From Candidimonas nitroreducens (GTDB taxonomy: Bacteria > Pseudomonadota > Gammaproteobacteria > Burkholderiales > Burkholderiaceae_B), in assembly GCF_002209565.1 (NCBI RefSeq), contig NZ_NJIH01000009.1, forward strand, positions 124,001-188,000: a DNA stretch of 64,000 nucleotides. The letters run 5' to 3'. The notes below the pieces were generated by a model. It was not told where the DNA came from, ran no database searches, and saw only the letters and a program-made list of their open reading frames with translations. Below, piece after piece: positions 15,701 to 25,231 of this stretch. The translations under genes were made by a program, and so were the position numbers. The first letter of the stretch is position 1. Every line of letters begins with the position of its first letter.

Positions 15701-17218
15701 ATGAAGAAGATCGTTTTGCTTGCAGGCGGCGCGCTGCTGGGCGCCGCAAGTGTCTGCAGTGTTGCGCAGACCCTGCGCATCGGCCTACAAGACGACCCGG
15801 ACACGCTCGATCCGGCCCGCGCGCGCACCTACGTTTCGCGCATCGTGTTCACCTCGCTGTGCGACAAGCTGGTCGACATCGACGCCAAGCTGCAGTTCGT
15901 GCCGAAACTGGCGAAGTCCTGGTCATGGAGCGCCGACAACAAGACCCTGACCATGAAGCTGCGCGACGATGTGCTGTTCCATGACGGTACGCACTTCGAC
16001 GCAGCGGCCGCCAAGGCCAACCTCGATCGCGACATGACGCTCAAGGGCAGCCAGCGCCGCTCGGAACTGGCCTCCGTGGCCGAGGTCGACGCGCCCGACC
16101 CCACCACGCTCGTCATCAAGGTCAAGCAGCCCGATGCGACCCTGCTGGCGCAGTTGTCGGATCGCGCCGGCATGATGATTTCGCCCAAGAGCTTCGGCAA
16201 GGCCGACGACGTGGGCGCGGTGGCCCGCCACCCCATATGCTCGGGCCCGTATGAATTCGTCAAGCGCGTGCAGAACGACCGCATCGTGCTCAAGAAATTC
16301 GACAAATACTACGACGCCAAAGACTATCATTTCGACCAAGTGGTGTTCCTGGCCATTCCCGACACCACGGTGCGCTTGCAGAACCTGCGCTCGGGCGGCA
16401 TCGACATCCTCGAGCGGCTCAACCCGTCCGACATCAAGACGGTCAAGAGCGATCCCAGCCTGTCGTTCAAGCCGGTCACCGGCCTGGGGTTCCAGCAGTT
16501 CATGTTCAACGTCGGCAATGGCCCCAAGGCCAAGACCAACCCATTTGCCAACAAGCTGGTGCGCCAGGCCTTCCAGCTGACCATAGACCGCGAAGCCATC
16601 AACCAGGTCATCGGCAACGGGACTTACCCGCCGGCCCAGCAGCCGTTCCCGCTGGCCAGCCCCTACCACAGCGACAAGTTCCCGGTCGTCAAGCCCGACA
16701 TCGCCAAGGCCAAGGCCTTGCTGAAGCAGGCCGGCATGCCAGTGGTCAAGGCCGAACTCGATTTCGGCAACAACACGATCACGTCCTCGACCGCGGAAAT
16801 GGTGCAGGCCATGGCCGCGCAGGCGGGCTTCCAGCTCACCCTGCGTCCCACTGAATATGCGGCCATGCTGGCCGAAGACTCCAAGGGCAATTTCCAGATC
16901 GACTTGCGCGGCTGGTCGGGGCGGGTGGATCCCGACGGCAATATCTTCAATTTCGTCACTTGCAAGGGGCCCTTGAACGACGGCAGATATTGCAATCCCG
17001 AGGTCGACAAGCTTTTGCGCCAGGCCCGCACCGTGCCCGATGTCGCCAGCCGCAAGGCCATCTACGACAAGGCCCAGGCCATCTTGCAGGACGAGCTGCC
17101 CAGCCTGTACATTTATTATGTGCCCTGGCCGTTCGCCACGCGCAAGCAGGTGCAGGGGTTCACGCCGTATCCCGACGGCATGATCCGGCTGGGCGGCGTG
17201 ACGCTGTCCAAGAGTTGA
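15701..17218 (+). CDS. ABC transporter family 5 periplasmic substrate-binding protein (peptide/glutathione type)
   Basis: 505 residues. An export signal covers ~1-22 (MKKIVLLAGGALLGAASVCS...AQ). The mature protein follows the DppA/GsiB family: LRIGLQDDPDTLDPARA at the start, WSWSADNKTLTMKLRDDVLFHDGTHFDA near residue 70, and a C-terminal KAIYDKAQAILQDELPSLYIYY. It binds oligopeptides or related molecules in the periplasm and delivers them to the permeases downstream. GAGGAG lies 8 bases before the ATG. The neighbouring GGT-family enzyme suggests gamma-glutamyl peptides as ligands; this is inference. Confidence 0.92.
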   Translation: MKKIVLLAGGALLGAASVCSVAQTLRIGLQDDPDTLDPARARTYVSRIVFTSLCDKLVDIDAKLQFVPKLAKSWSWSADNKTLTMKLRDDVLFHDGTHFDAAAAKANLDRDMTLKGSQRRSELASVAEVDAPDPTTLVIKVKQPDATLLAQLSDRAGMMISPKSFGKADDVGAVARHPICSGPYEFVKRVQNDRIVLKKFDKYYDAKDYHFDQVVFLAIPDTTVRLQNLRSGGIDILERLNPSDIKTVKSDPSLSFKPVTGLGFQQFMFNVGNGPKAKTNPFANKLVRQAFQLTIDREAINQVIGNGTYPPAQQPFPLASPYHSDKFPVVKPDIAKAKALLKQAGMPVVKAELDFGNNTITSSTAEMVQAMAAQAGFQLTLRPTEYAAMLAEDSKGNFQIDLRGWSGRVDPDGNIFNFVTCKGPLNDGRYCNPEVDKLLRQARTVPDVASRKAIYDKAQAILQDELPSLYIYYVPWPFATRKQVQGFTPYPDGMIRLGGVTLSKS

Positions 17219-17235
17219 CGGCTCTGCCTGGAAGC

Positions 17236-17308
17236 GCTTCAGGGCCAGCGGGCCCTGAAGCCATGGCTTGCGCCGCGCGGGCCGGTTGCGGCACCGGCCC
17301 GCGCGGCG
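17236..17308 (+). other. Two consecutive strong hairpins between receptor and permease genes
   Basis: The first is GCTTCAGGGCC/GGCCCTGAAGC (17236-17246/17251-17261, loop AGCG). The second has 16 perfect pairs (17271-17286/17293-17308, loop TGCGGC). No T-run follows and translation resumes at 17336, so these probably stabilise the receptor message or attenuate the permease part, giving excess receptor. Confidence 0.6.
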
Positions 17309-17335
17309 GCGGTATTTCGTAGCTGGAGCCCCCGG

Positions 17336-18280
17336 ATGCTCAAACTGATAGTGCGCCGCGTAATCGTGGCGATCCCGACGCTGATCCTGGTTTCCATGAT
17401 GATCTTCAGCCTGCAGAAGATCCTGCCTGGCGACCCGGTGCTGGCCATGGCGGGCGAAGAGCGCGACCCCGCCGTCCTGAATTACCTCCGGGAAAAATAC
17501 CATCTCAACGATCCGCTGCCGCAACAGTACCTGGCCTGGGTGCGGCGGGTGGCCCACGGCGACCTGGGCGTATCGCTGCGCACCGACATCCCCGTCACCA
17601 CGCTGGTGGCGCAGAAGCTGCCGGTGACCATACAGCTGTCGGTCATGGCCATGCTGTTCGCCATCCTGACCGGCATACCGCTGGGCATACTGGCTGCCGT
17701 CAAGAAGGGCACGCGTACCGAGTTCGGCGCCAATCTGCTGGCCTTGTCGGGGATGTCCATACCGAATTTCTGGCTGGGCATCCTGCTCATCATGCTGGTG
17801 TCCGTGCACTGGCGGCTCTTGCCCGCTTCGGGGTTCGTGCCGCTGTCGCAGGATTTCTGGCTTTCCCTCAAGACCTCGCTGATGCCGGCGCTGGTGCTGG
17901 CCGCCGTCATCAGCGCCTACCTGATGCGGCACACACGCTCGTCCATGCTCGAGGCGCTCAGCGCCGATTACGTGCGCACCGCGCGCGCCAAGGGCGCGCC
18001 GGAATGGTCGGTGGTGTTGCGTCATGCCTTGCGCAACGCGCTGATGCCCATCGTCACGCTGGTCACCATCTTGTTCGGCGAGCTGCTGGCGGGCGCGGTG
18101 CTGACCGAACAGATCTTCGGCATACCGGGCTTCGGCAAGCTGCTGGTGGATGCCGTGTTCAACCGCGACTACGCCGTGGTGCAGGGCGTGGTGCTGTGCA
18201 TTGCCACCGGCTTCATCGCGCTGACCCTGCTGGCCGACGTGCTCTACATTCTGGTCAACCCACGCCTGAGGAACGCATGA
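17336..18280 (+). CDS. ABC transporter permease, DppB/GsiC type
   Basis: 314 residues, six predicted membrane segments starting with the long first helix LIVRRVIVAIPTLILVSMMIFSL and the conserved LPGDPV. The EAA coupling loop is visible as YVRTARAKGAPEWSVVLRHALRNALMPI (~residues 202-230), which contacts the ATPase. The C-terminal YAVVQGVVLCIATGFIALTLLADVLYILVNPRLR is diagnostic of the dipeptide/glutathione permease subfamily. It overlaps the next permease gene by ATGA, indicating translational coupling. Confidence 0.94.
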   Translation: MLKLIVRRVIVAIPTLILVSMMIFSLQKILPGDPVLAMAGEERDPAVLNYLREKYHLNDPLPQQYLAWVRRVAHGDLGVSLRTDIPVTTLVAQKLPVTIQLSVMAMLFAILTGIPLGILAAVKKGTRTEFGANLLALSGMSIPNFWLGILLIMLVSVHWRLLPASGFVPLSQDFWLSLKTSLMPALVLAAVISAYLMRHTRSSMLEALSADYVRTARAKGAPEWSVVLRHALRNALMPIVTLVTILFGELLAGAVLTEQIFGIPGFGKLLVDAVFNRDYAVVQGVVLCIATGFIALTLLADVLYILVNPRLRNA

Positions 18281-19158
18281 CCGCCTCGACCGCCACCGCT
18301 ATTGCCACGGCCGCGGCGCCGCGCCGCCGCAGCCGCGCCTGGGCCAAGTTCCGCCGCAACCGCTCCGCCATGCTGGGCGCCGCCATCATCCTGTTCTTCG
18401 TCGTGGTGGCCGTGTGCGCGCCGCTGGTGGCGGGCCAGGATCCGCTGCATGTCAGTTTTACCGCCATCCGCAAGGCGCCCTCGGCGGCGCACTGGTTCGG
18501 CACCGACGAGCTGGGCCGCGATCTCTTCAGCCGCATGGTCTACGGCGCCCGCGCCTCGCTGCTGGCAGGCATGTGCTCGGTGTTGATCGCGCTGCTGGTG
18601 GGCGTGCCCCTGGGGCTGTTGGCGGGCTACTACGGAGGGCTGCTCGACGGCTGCATTTCGCGTGTGACCGAGGCCCTGTTCTCGATTCCGTTCCTGATCC
18701 TTGCCATTGCACTGGCGGCATTCCTGGGGCCTAGTCTCATCAATGCCATGATCGCCATCGGGATTTCGGCCGCGCCGCTGTTCATCCGGCTGGCGCGCGG
18801 CCAGGTGCTGGCGGTAAAAAATGAAGACTATGTCCAGAGCACGCGTTCGCTGGGCGCGTCCGACCGCCGCATCATCCTGCGCCATGTGCTGCCCAACATC
18901 ATGCCGGCGCTCATCGTGCAGGCGACCATACAGATCGCCAAGGCCATCATCGCCGAGGCCAGCCTGTCCTTCCTCGGCCTGGGCCTGCAGCCGCCCGACC
19001 CGTCCTGGGGGTCGATGCTCAATACGGCCAAGAATTTCATGACCCAGGCGCCCTGGATGTCGGTGTTCCCGGGCTGCGCCATATTCCTGGTCGTGTTCGG
19101 CTTCAACCTGCTGGGCGACGGGCTGCGCGACGCGCTGGATCCGCGCCAGGAGGACTGA
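18277..19158 (+). CDS. ABC transporter permease, DppC/GsiD type
   Basis: 293 residues from ATG 18277, overlapping the previous stop (ATGA). An N-terminal leader (~1-20) is followed by [26 protein letters not shown], the first helix typical of DppC, then [24 protein letters not shown]. The EAA loop is [24 protein letters not shown]. The C-terminal [22 protein letters not shown] is the subfamily signature. It forms the inner-membrane channel with the preceding DppB-type protein. Confidence 0.94.
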   Translation: MTASTATAIATAAAPRRRSRAWAKFRRNRSAMLGAAIILFFVVVAVCAPLVAGQDPLHVSFTAIRKAPSAAHWFGTDELGRDLFSRMVYGARASLLAGMCSVLIALLVGVPLGLLAGYYGGLLDGCISRVTEALFSIPFLILAIALAAFLGPSLINAMIAIGISAAPLFIRLARGQVLAVKNEDYVQSTRSLGASDRRIILRHVLPNIMPALIVQATIQIAKAIIAEASLSFLGLGLQPPDPSWGSMLNTAKNFMTQAPWMSVFPGCAIFLVVFGFNLLGDGLRDALDPRQED

Positions 19159-19160
19159 CG

Positions 19161-21041
19161 ATGGCCAGCATGGATGCCGGGCGCGTGATCCAGGTCGACG
19201 GGCTGTCGGTTTCGTTCAAGACGCCCGACCGGGAAGTACACGCGGTGCGCGACGTGTCCTTTCATCTCGATCGGAGCGAGACGCTGGCCATCGTCGGCGA
19301 ATCCGGATCCGGCAAGTCGGTGACTTCGCTGGCGATGATGCGCCTGGTGGAGTTCGGCCGCGGCCGCATCACCGGCGGCCGGCTGCTGCTGCGCCGGCGC
19401 AACGGCGATGTGGTCGACGTCGCACGGGCCGAAGAGTCGATCATGCACACGGTGCGCGGCGCCGACATCGCCATGATCTTCCAGGAGCCCATGACCTCGC
19501 TCAACCCCAGCTTCACGGCGGGCAGCCAGATCGCCGAGGCCCTGCGCCTGCACCAGGGCATGGACGCGCAGGCGGCGCGCGCCGAGACGCTGCGCCTGCT
19601 GGAAACCGTGCGCATCCCTGATGCGCGCGCGCTGCGCGACCGCTACCCGCACCAGCTTTCGGGCGGCATGCGCCAGCGCATCATGATCGCCATGGCGCTG
19701 TCGTGCCGGCCGCAGGTGCTGATCGCCGACGAACCCACCACGGCGCTGGACGTGACCATCCAGGCGCAGATCCTGCAATTGATCCGCGAGCTGCAGCGCG
19801 ACATGGACATGGGGGTGGTCTTCATCACCCACGACATGGGCGTGGTGGCCGAAGTGGCCGACCGCGTCATGGTGATGTACCGCGGCGAGAAGGTGGAAGA
19901 GGGCGCTTGCGCACCTCTGTTCGAGCGGCCGCGGCACTGGTACACACGCGCGCTGCTGTCGGCCGTGCCGAGGCTGGGCTCCATGCGGGGCCTGGATCAG
20001 CCGGCGCCTTTTCAACTGCTGGACAAGCAGGCCGCTGAAGGCGGGCAAGAGGCGGCCGCGCAAGCCTTGCCTGACCGCGGCGCGCCGGCATCCACGGCGC
20101 GCTACGCGCAGCCGCCGGTGCTGCAGGTGCAGGGCCTGACGACGCGCTTCGACATCGCCGGCGGGCTGTTCGGCCGCGTGACGCGGCGCGTGCACGCGGT
20201 CGAGCAGGTCAGCTTCGACTTGTATGCCGGCGAGACCCTGGCTCTGGTGGGCGAGTCGGGCTGCGGCAAGACCACCACCGGCCGCTCGCTGGCGCGGCTG
20301 GAAGCCCCGCGCGCCGGCAAGATCCTGTTCGAGGGCCAGGACATAGGGTTGTTGCACGGCGCCCGCATGCAGGCCCTGCGCCGCAACATCCAGTTCATAT
20401 TCCAGGATCCCTTCGCCTCGCTCGATCCGCGCGCCACCATAGGCTATTCCATCATGGAGCCCTTGTTGATCCACGGCGTGGCCCGCGGCCGCAAGGCACA
20501 GGAACGCGTCGCGTGGCTGATGCAGAAGTGCGGCCTGTCGCCCGACATGGCCGAGCGCTATCCGCACGAATTTTCCGGTGGGCAGCGCCAGCGCGTCTGC
20601 ATCGCCCGCGCGCTGGCGCTGAACCCGCGCATCATCATCGCCGACGAATCGGTCTCGGCCCTGGACGTTTCCATACAGGCGCAGATCGTCAATCTGCTGC
20701 TGGATCTGCAGCGCGAGCTGGGACTGTCGATACTCTTCATTTCGCACGACATGGCGGTGGTCGAGCGCATCAGCCACCGCGTCGTCGTCATGTACCTGGG
20801 GCAGGTAGTCGAAATCGGCCCGCGCCGCGCCGTCTTTGAAAACCCGCAGCACCCGTACACGAAGAAACTGATGGCCGCCGTGCCCATCGCCGATCCGGCA
20901 CGCCGCCAGCGCGTGCACTCCTTGCTGGTGGATGAAATCCCCAGCCCGGTGCGCGGCGTAGGCGACGAGCCGAAGATCGATCCCCTGGTGCAGATAGCGC
21001 CGGGCCATTTCGTGGCGCGCCATCACGTCGGCGCATATTGA
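19161..21041 (+). CDS. Fused dual ATP-binding protein of the peptide/glutathione ABC importer (GsiA-like)
   Basis: 626 residues with two complete ABC cassettes. The first (~10-265) has Walker A GESGSGKS, signature LSGGMRQR and Walker [13 protein letters not shown]. The second (~320-600) has [18 protein letters not shown] and [12 protein letters not shown], where the Walker B Pro is Ser. Each ends in an oligopeptide-transporter C-terminal extension. A linker of ~50 residues joins them, so one chain replaces DppD plus DppF, as in GsiA. AGGAGG precedes the ATG. It energises the importer encoded immediately upstream. Confidence 0.94.
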   Translation: MASMDAGRVIQVDGLSVSFKTPDREVHAVRDVSFHLDRSETLAIVGESGSGKSVTSLAMMRLVEFGRGRITGGRLLLRRRNGDVVDVARAEESIMHTVRGADIAMIFQEPMTSLNPSFTAGSQIAEALRLHQGMDAQAARAETLRLLETVRIPDARALRDRYPHQLSGGMRQRIMIAMALSCRPQVLIADEPTTALDVTIQAQILQLIRELQRDMDMGVVFITHDMGVVAEVADRVMVMYRGEKVEEGACAPLFERPRHWYTRALLSAVPRLGSMRGLDQPAPFQLLDKQAAEGGQEAAAQALPDRGAPASTARYAQPPVLQVQGLTTRFDIAGGLFGRVTRRVHAVEQVSFDLYAGETLALVGESGCGKTTTGRSLARLEAPRAGKILFEGQDIGLLHGARMQALRRNIQFIFQDPFASLDPRATIGYSIMEPLLIHGVARGRKAQERVAWLMQKCGLSPDMAERYPHEFSGGQRQRVCIARALALNPRIIIADESVSALDVSIQAQIVNLLLDLQRELGLSILFISHDMAVVERISHRVVVMYLGQVVEIGPRRAVFENPQHPYTKKLMAAVPIADPARRQRVHSLLVDEIPSPVRGVGDEPKIDPLVQIAPGHFVARHHVGAY

Positions 21042-21057
21042 AATCGGCCGCGGCGGC

Positions 21058-21903
21058 TCAGATCATCGGCAGATGATCCCGCTTGGGGCCGCGCGGGAAG
21101 GCGGCGTCCATGCGCGCGAGCTCGGCTTCGGACAGCAGCAGGCCGCCGGCGCCGGCGTTGTCTTGCGCATGCGCGGCGCTGGAAGCCTTGGGTATGGCGT
21201 ACAGGCTGGGCTGGCGCGTCAGGAACGCCAGTGCGATCTGGCGCGGTGTGGCGCCGCGAACCGCGGCGATCTCGGCCAGGATCCGGCCGCCGGCGCTGCC
21301 GGGTTCGGGAAAATCGTCGTGCCCGAAGGGGCTATAGGCCACCACGGCCACGCCGTGGCGCGCGCACCAGGGCATGACGGCGTGTTCGATGGCGCGTTCT
21401 TTCAAGTGGTATAGCACCTGGTTGCAGGCCAGGCGGCCGGGGCCGGTGATTGCCAGAGCTTCTTCCAGGTCGGGCACGTCGAAGTTGCTGACGCCGTAGG
21501 AAAGAATCTTGCCTGCGCGCAGCAGCTCTTCGAAGGCGGCGAAGGTTTCTTCCAGCGGGTGGCCGCCGCGCCAATGCAGCAGGTAGCAGTCCAGGCGGTC
21601 GGTGCCCAGCGCCTTCAGCGACCGTTCGCAGGCGGCAAGCGTGCCGCGGCGGGACGCATGCTGCGGCAATACCTTGGACACCAGGAACACTTCGTCGCGG
21701 CGCCCGCGCATGGCCTCGCCCACGACGCGCTCGGCCGCGCCATCGCCGTACATTTCGGCCGTATCGATATGGTTCATGCCCAGATCCAGCCCGCGGCGCA
21801 GCGCGTCCACGGCCTGCGTGCGATGGCCGGCGTCGATGTACCAGGTACCCTGGCCGATGATCGAGACCGACCGCCCGGTATGACCGAAAGAGGAGTTGCG
21901 CAT
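21058..21903 (-). CDS. Aldo/keto reductase
   Basis: 281 residues, a TIM-barrel AKR. The catalytic tetrad is complete: Asp47 and Tyr52 (HIDTAEMYGDG), Lys77 (LVSKVLP) and His110 (YLLHWRG). It uses NAD(P)H; the C-terminal cofactor loop is IPKASSAAHAQDNAGA. The sequence resembles the YtbE/DkgA-like prokaryotic group that reduces aldehydes and ketones of broad range. It is convergent with the ABC importer and not obviously part of an operon. Confidence 0.92.
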   Translation of the reverse strand: MRNSSFGHTGRSVSIIGQGTWYIDAGHRTQAVDALRRGLDLGMNHIDTAEMYGDGAAERVVGEAMRGRRDEVFLVSKVLPQHASRRGTLAACERSLKALGTDRLDCYLLHWRGGHPLEETFAAFEELLRAGKILSYGVSNFDVPDLEEALAITGPGRLACNQVLYHLKERAIEHAVMPWCARHGVAVVAYSPFGHDDFPEPGSAGGRILAEIAAVRGATPRQIALAFLTRQPSLYAIPKASSAAHAQDNAGAGGLLLSEAELARMDAAFPRGPKRDHLPMI

Positions 21904-21952
21904 GGCTGCCTGCTTGTGTTTCCCGAAGTCGGGGCGATGCGGGAATAGTAGC

Positions 21953-21985
21953 AGGGCAGACCATTATGTTGCGATGGTCTGCCCT
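21953..21985 (-). terminator. Strong hairpin downstream of the Bug gene
   Basis: AGGGCAGACCAT (21953-21964) pairs perfectly with ATGGTCTGCCCT (21974-21985) around a 9-base loop, 24 bases past the stop of the minus-strand Bug gene. It marks the end of the GntR-controlled operon. No long T-run is present, so efficiency is uncertain. Confidence 0.6.
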
Positions 21986-22008
21986 ATTGGAGGATGTGCA
22001 CCAGCCGA

Positions 22009-22995
22009 TTATTGGAGCTTGATTCCCGCCCGATCAATCAACCCCGTCCACTTTTTAACTTCGGCATTGAGGAATGTCTTGAACTGTGCCGGAGTGCTGG
22101 CCACGATTTCTACGCCCAGCTTGCCGAACAGGTCGACTACCTTCTTTTGCCGCAACATCTGTACCATGCCCGCGTTTATCTTTTGGATGACGGCAGGTGG
22201 CGTTCCTGCGGGGGCCTGCATACCGAACCAGACAGATACTTCATAGCCTGGTACGCCCGCTTCGGCAACAGTTGGAATGCTGGACAACAATGGGGCCCGC
22301 TTGGTACCTGTGGTGGCCAATGCTTTGAGCTTTCCCGCCATGATATTGGGATAGACATTCGGCAGATTGTCGAACAGTACATCTATATTTCCTGCCAGAA
22401 GGGCAGTGACTGCGGGGGCACTGCCTTTGTAGGGAATATGGGTCATTTTCGTCCCTGTCATCTCCATGAAGAGTTCCATGGATAGATGATTGGACGAGCC
22501 TGATCCGGTCGATCCGTAGTTGAGTTTGCCCGGGTTGGCTTTGGCGTAAGCGATGAGATCCTTGACGCTCTTGAACGGGGAGTCGGCCCGTACGGTCAGG
22601 ACATTTTGCGTGCTTCCTGCCCAGATCACCGGCTCGAAATCCTTCAGCGCGTCATAGGGCATCTTGTCCCGGTAGAGGCCGGGCAGCGCTGAAAAAGGCA
22701 GCGGAGTGATCAGCAGGGTATAGCCATCCGGCTTGGACTTGGCCACGAACGTGTTGCCGATCAAGGTATTGCCGCCGGGCTTGTTTTCAACGATGACCGA
22801 TTGGTTCCATGCTTTGGTGAGATATTCGCTGGCCGTCCTGGCAAGCGTGTCATTGAAGCCGCCCGGTGTGTAAGGTACGACGATTCGAACCGGTTTGTCG
22901 GGATAAGATTCCGCTGCTTTTGCCGCAGAGGGGCTTATCGACGCAATTGCCAGGCCCAACCCGCCCAGCATTAAGGCCAATTTACTGATTATCAT
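22009..22995 (-). CDS. Bug/TctC-family periplasmic solute receptor
   Basis: 328 residues. A signal peptide covers ~1-27 (MIISKLALMLGGLGLAIASISPSAAKA). Family blocks are YPDKPVRIVVPYTPGGFND, VIVENKPGGNT and KPDGYTLLITPLPFS. GAGGAG lies a few bases before the ATG. It is the last gene of the minus-strand hydroxyacid operon, so its ligand is probably the sugar acid or hydroxyacid that the enolase-superfamily enzyme and dehydrogenases process. No TctAB partner is encoded here. Confidence 0.93.
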   Translation of the reverse strand: MIISKLALMLGGLGLAIASISPSAAKAAESYPDKPVRIVVPYTPGGFNDTLARTASEYLTKAWNQSVIVENKPGGNTLIGNTFVAKSKPDGYTLLITPLPFSALPGLYRDKMPYDALKDFEPVIWAGSTQNVLTVRADSPFKSVKDLIAYAKANPGKLNYGSTGSGSSNHLSMELFMEMTGTKMTHIPYKGSAPAVTALLAGNIDVLFDNLPNVYPNIMAGKLKALATTGTKRAPLLSSIPTVAEAGVPGYEVSVWFGMQAPAGTPPAVIQKINAGMVQMLRQKKVVDLFGKLGVEIVASTPAQFKTFLNAEVKKWTGLIDRAGIKLQ

Positions 22996-23032
22996 GTTTT
23001 GCTCCTCGACCCTGAGGTCATGTGTTATTGGA

Positions 23033-24181
23033 CTAGAATTTCACGACATACCCTGGCCCGTCGATCACGGGAAAATCGTTGAATATGGATTCGTCTACCT
23101 CCACCCCGAGCCCGGGCCCGGAAGGCGGCTCGACGCATCCGTCTTCACCGATGGAAAATATCGTGCCGAACATGTCCCGGAACGGATTGAACTGCGAGAC
23201 GCAGGCCTCGAAATATCCGGAATTTTCGGTCGCTGCCATGAAATGCAGAGTGGCGGCATGATTCAGGCCTGTGGCCGAACTGTGCGCGTTGATGGGTATG
23301 CCGAACGCGGACGCCATGGCGGCTATGCGTATGGCTTCGGTGATGCCGCCCGTTTTCGATAGATCGGGCTGCCAGACTTGCACTGCCCTGGCTTCCAGCA
23401 TCTGTGCGAACTCGAATCGCATGAAGTGGTTCTCGCCAGCGGCTAAAGGAACCAATGGCGTGATCTTGGCCGCTTCGCGATACGAGGCGAAGTCATTGCA
23501 GGCAAACGGTTCTTCCAGCCAGCCCGCTTTGATATCCGCCAGCGCCGGCAGTACCCTGCGCGCCTGCGCAATGGTGTAGGCGGTATTCGCATCCGTCAAG
23601 ATTTCTATATCGTCCCCGATTTCTTTGCGCACACGCAGGCAGCGTTCGATATCATTTTTGACCGTATCGCCGATGCGCAGTTTGACGGCCTTGTAGCCTT
23701 GGCGGATATATGACTGCGCTTCCTCCGCCAGAGCTTGTGCCGGCTGATAGCCCATGGATATACCGCCCGCATAGGCCGGCAGGCGCCTGCGCGAGCCGCC
23801 CAGCAATTCATACAGCGGCATATTGGCGATTTTTCCGCGAATGTCCCAGAGGGCCATGTCGATGCCCGACAATGCCATCGCTGCACCGGCTCCCAGGCCG
23901 TGGCTCGAGAACTGCATGCGATGAACCCGCTGCCAGGCGCCTACTACGTCGGTGGCCGGCATGCCCACCAGTAGAGGCGCCAGGGTATTGTTGATGTGGC
24001 TTACGATGGCGCCGGGGCTGCGGCCCGGGTGCGATTCTCCATAGCCTGTGACGCCTTCCGATGTCTCGACGCGGACGATGATGGCGTCGCGTTTCAGGGT
24101 GCTGCCTATGCCCATGGTCACCGTCTTGCCTTCCGGCAGGCGGTAAGAAATCGGAATGGCGGTAATGCGCGTAATGCTCAT
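23033..24181 (-). CDS. Mandelate racemase/muconate lactonizing enzyme family protein (enolase superfamily)
   Basis: 382 residues from MSITRITAIP, whose ATG overlaps the stop of the upstream gene. The N-terminal capping domain precedes a barrel with metal ligands Asp197 (LTDANTAY), Glu223 (WLEEPF) and Glu250 (AAGENH). The base on the sixth/seventh strands is the Asp273-His300 dyad (QPDLSKTGG, INAHSS), as in mandelate racemase. The second-strand motif, usually Lys-x-Lys, is Lys167-Leu-Arg169 (AVKLRIG). Together these point to an acid-sugar dehydratase or racemase. It lies in an operon with D-2-hydroxyacid dehydrogenases and a Bug receptor. Confidence 0.9.
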   Translation of the reverse strand: MSITRITAIPISYRLPEGKTVTMGIGSTLKRDAIIVRVETSEGVTGYGESHPGRSPGAIVSHINNTLAPLLVGMPATDVVGAWQRVHRMQFSSHGLGAGAAMALSGIDMALWDIRGKIANMPLYELLGGSRRRLPAYAGGISMGYQPAQALAEEAQSYIRQGYKAVKLRIGDTVKNDIERCLRVRKEIGDDIEILTDANTAYTIAQARRVLPALADIKAGWLEEPFACNDFASYREAAKITPLVPLAAGENHFMRFEFAQMLEARAVQVWQPDLSKTGGITEAIRIAAMASAFGIPINAHSSATGLNHAATLHFMAATENSGYFEACVSQFNPFRDMFGTIFSIGEDGCVEPPSGPGLGVEVDESIFNDFPVIDGPGYVVKF

Positions 24182-25161
24182 TGGATCTCCTTGTCTGTGT
24201 AGCATTCGGGATTGACGATATTGCCGGGGCGCTCGCCGCGGATGAGCGCCATTTGGGTCTCGACGGCCATGACGCCCATGGCGAGTTCGGCATCTTGGGT
24301 GATGCCGGCGAGATGAGGCGTGAGTGCCACCCGTGGATGCTTGCGAAGCTCGCTGTTCATGGGCAAGGGCTGGGTCGCAAATACATCGAGCGCGGCCCCG
24401 CCGATCAGCCCTGTTTCCAAAGCCTCGACAAGATCCACTTCGTCAATTACTGCACCTCTTGAGACATTGACGAGTACCAAGCCGGGTTTCGCCTGCGTGA
24501 AAACGTTGCGGTTTATCATGCCGCGGGTCTGTTCGGTCAGCGGGCAAGCAAGCACAATAAAGTCGCAGTGGGCAAATAGTTGCTTCAGTGCCATGGCGCA
24601 AACTCCCTGCGGCAGGCGCGACGGGCTGCGGGTGCAGGCCGCGATGTGCATGCCGAAGCCTGCAGCGGCAATCTGTGCGATACGCGCACCGATGGCACCG
24701 AAGCCCACGATACCCAAAGTTCTTCCCCGTAATTCAAATGTCTCGGCGGCTGCGTTTTTACGCGCGTCCCAATTGTCCTGGCGCACCTGCGTGTCAAAGA
24801 ACCTGAAGCGGCGCGCGCTTTCCAGCATGGCGGTGATGGCATATTCGGCAACCGCGTTGGCATTGACGGCGGGGGTATTCGCGACCGGCACGCCTTGCCG
24901 CGTCGCGCTATCGACTGGAATGAAATCCAAGCCCACCCCGTGGCGCACGATGCCGAGCAATGCATTCGGGCCATCCAGCAGATCGCGGGGCAGTAGCCGC
25001 CGCACGATGAGTCCCTGTGCATCGCGCAATTCGTTGCGCAATTCGCTCATCGCTTTCGCCGCGTCGAGCTTCGGGCTCAGAATGACCACTTGGGCGGCTT
25101 CGGCGAGTATTGCCTGTGCTTTGGCGTGGATGGGGTCGGTGAGCACTACTTTGGGAAGCAT
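24178..25161 (-). CDS. D-2-hydroxyacid dehydrogenase family protein with Gln in place of the catalytic Glu
   Basis: 327 residues. The NAD-binding fold starts at GRTLGIVGFGAIGARIAQIA (~residue 147). The catalytic Arg235 (NVSRGAVID) and His283 (LTPHLAG) are present, but the Glu of the usual D-V-F-x-x-E-P motif is Gln264 (DVFATQPLP). In SerA, FDH and D-LDH relatives this Glu raises the pKa of His, so activity may be lowered or shifted. The stop overlaps the next gene by ATGA. AGGAG precedes the ATG. It is likely an oxidoreductase of 2-hydroxy acids in the same catabolic pathway. Confidence 0.88.
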   Translation of the reverse strand: MLPKVVLTDPIHAKAQAILAEAAQVVILSPKLDAAKAMSELRNELRDAQGLIVRRLLPRDLLDGPNALLGIVRHGVGLDFIPVDSATRQGVPVANTPAVNANAVAEYAITAMLESARRFRFFDTQVRQDNWDARKNAAAETFELRGRTLGIVGFGAIGARIAQIAAAGFGMHIAACTRSPSRLPQGVCAMALKQLFAHCDFIVLACPLTEQTRGMINRNVFTQAKPGLVLVNVSRGAVIDEVDLVEALETGLIGGAALDVFATQPLPMNSELRKHPRVALTPHLAGITQDAELAMGVMAVETQMALIRGERPGNIVNPECYTDKEIQ

Positions 25162-25231
25162 ATGGAAATGGCTCCTGATCGGGTCGGCCTGCGATGGTAT
25201 AAGCGTTATTGGGTATGGGGTGCATCCGCAA

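Noticed and set aside
17271-17308. The 16-bp hairpin as a true intrinsic terminator
   Set aside because: No T-run follows and the downstream permease genes clearly belong to the same importer; an mRNA-stability role is more plausible.
15923-18025. A 700-codon open frame on the minus strand across the ABC receptor and permease genes
   Set aside because: Spans two real genes and their intergenic hairpins in antisense, without conserved blocks.
18828-21026. A 732-codon open frame on the minus strand opposite the dual ATPase gene
   Set aside because: His/Gln/Arg-rich product with no motif, antisense to clear ABC motifs. Shadow frame.
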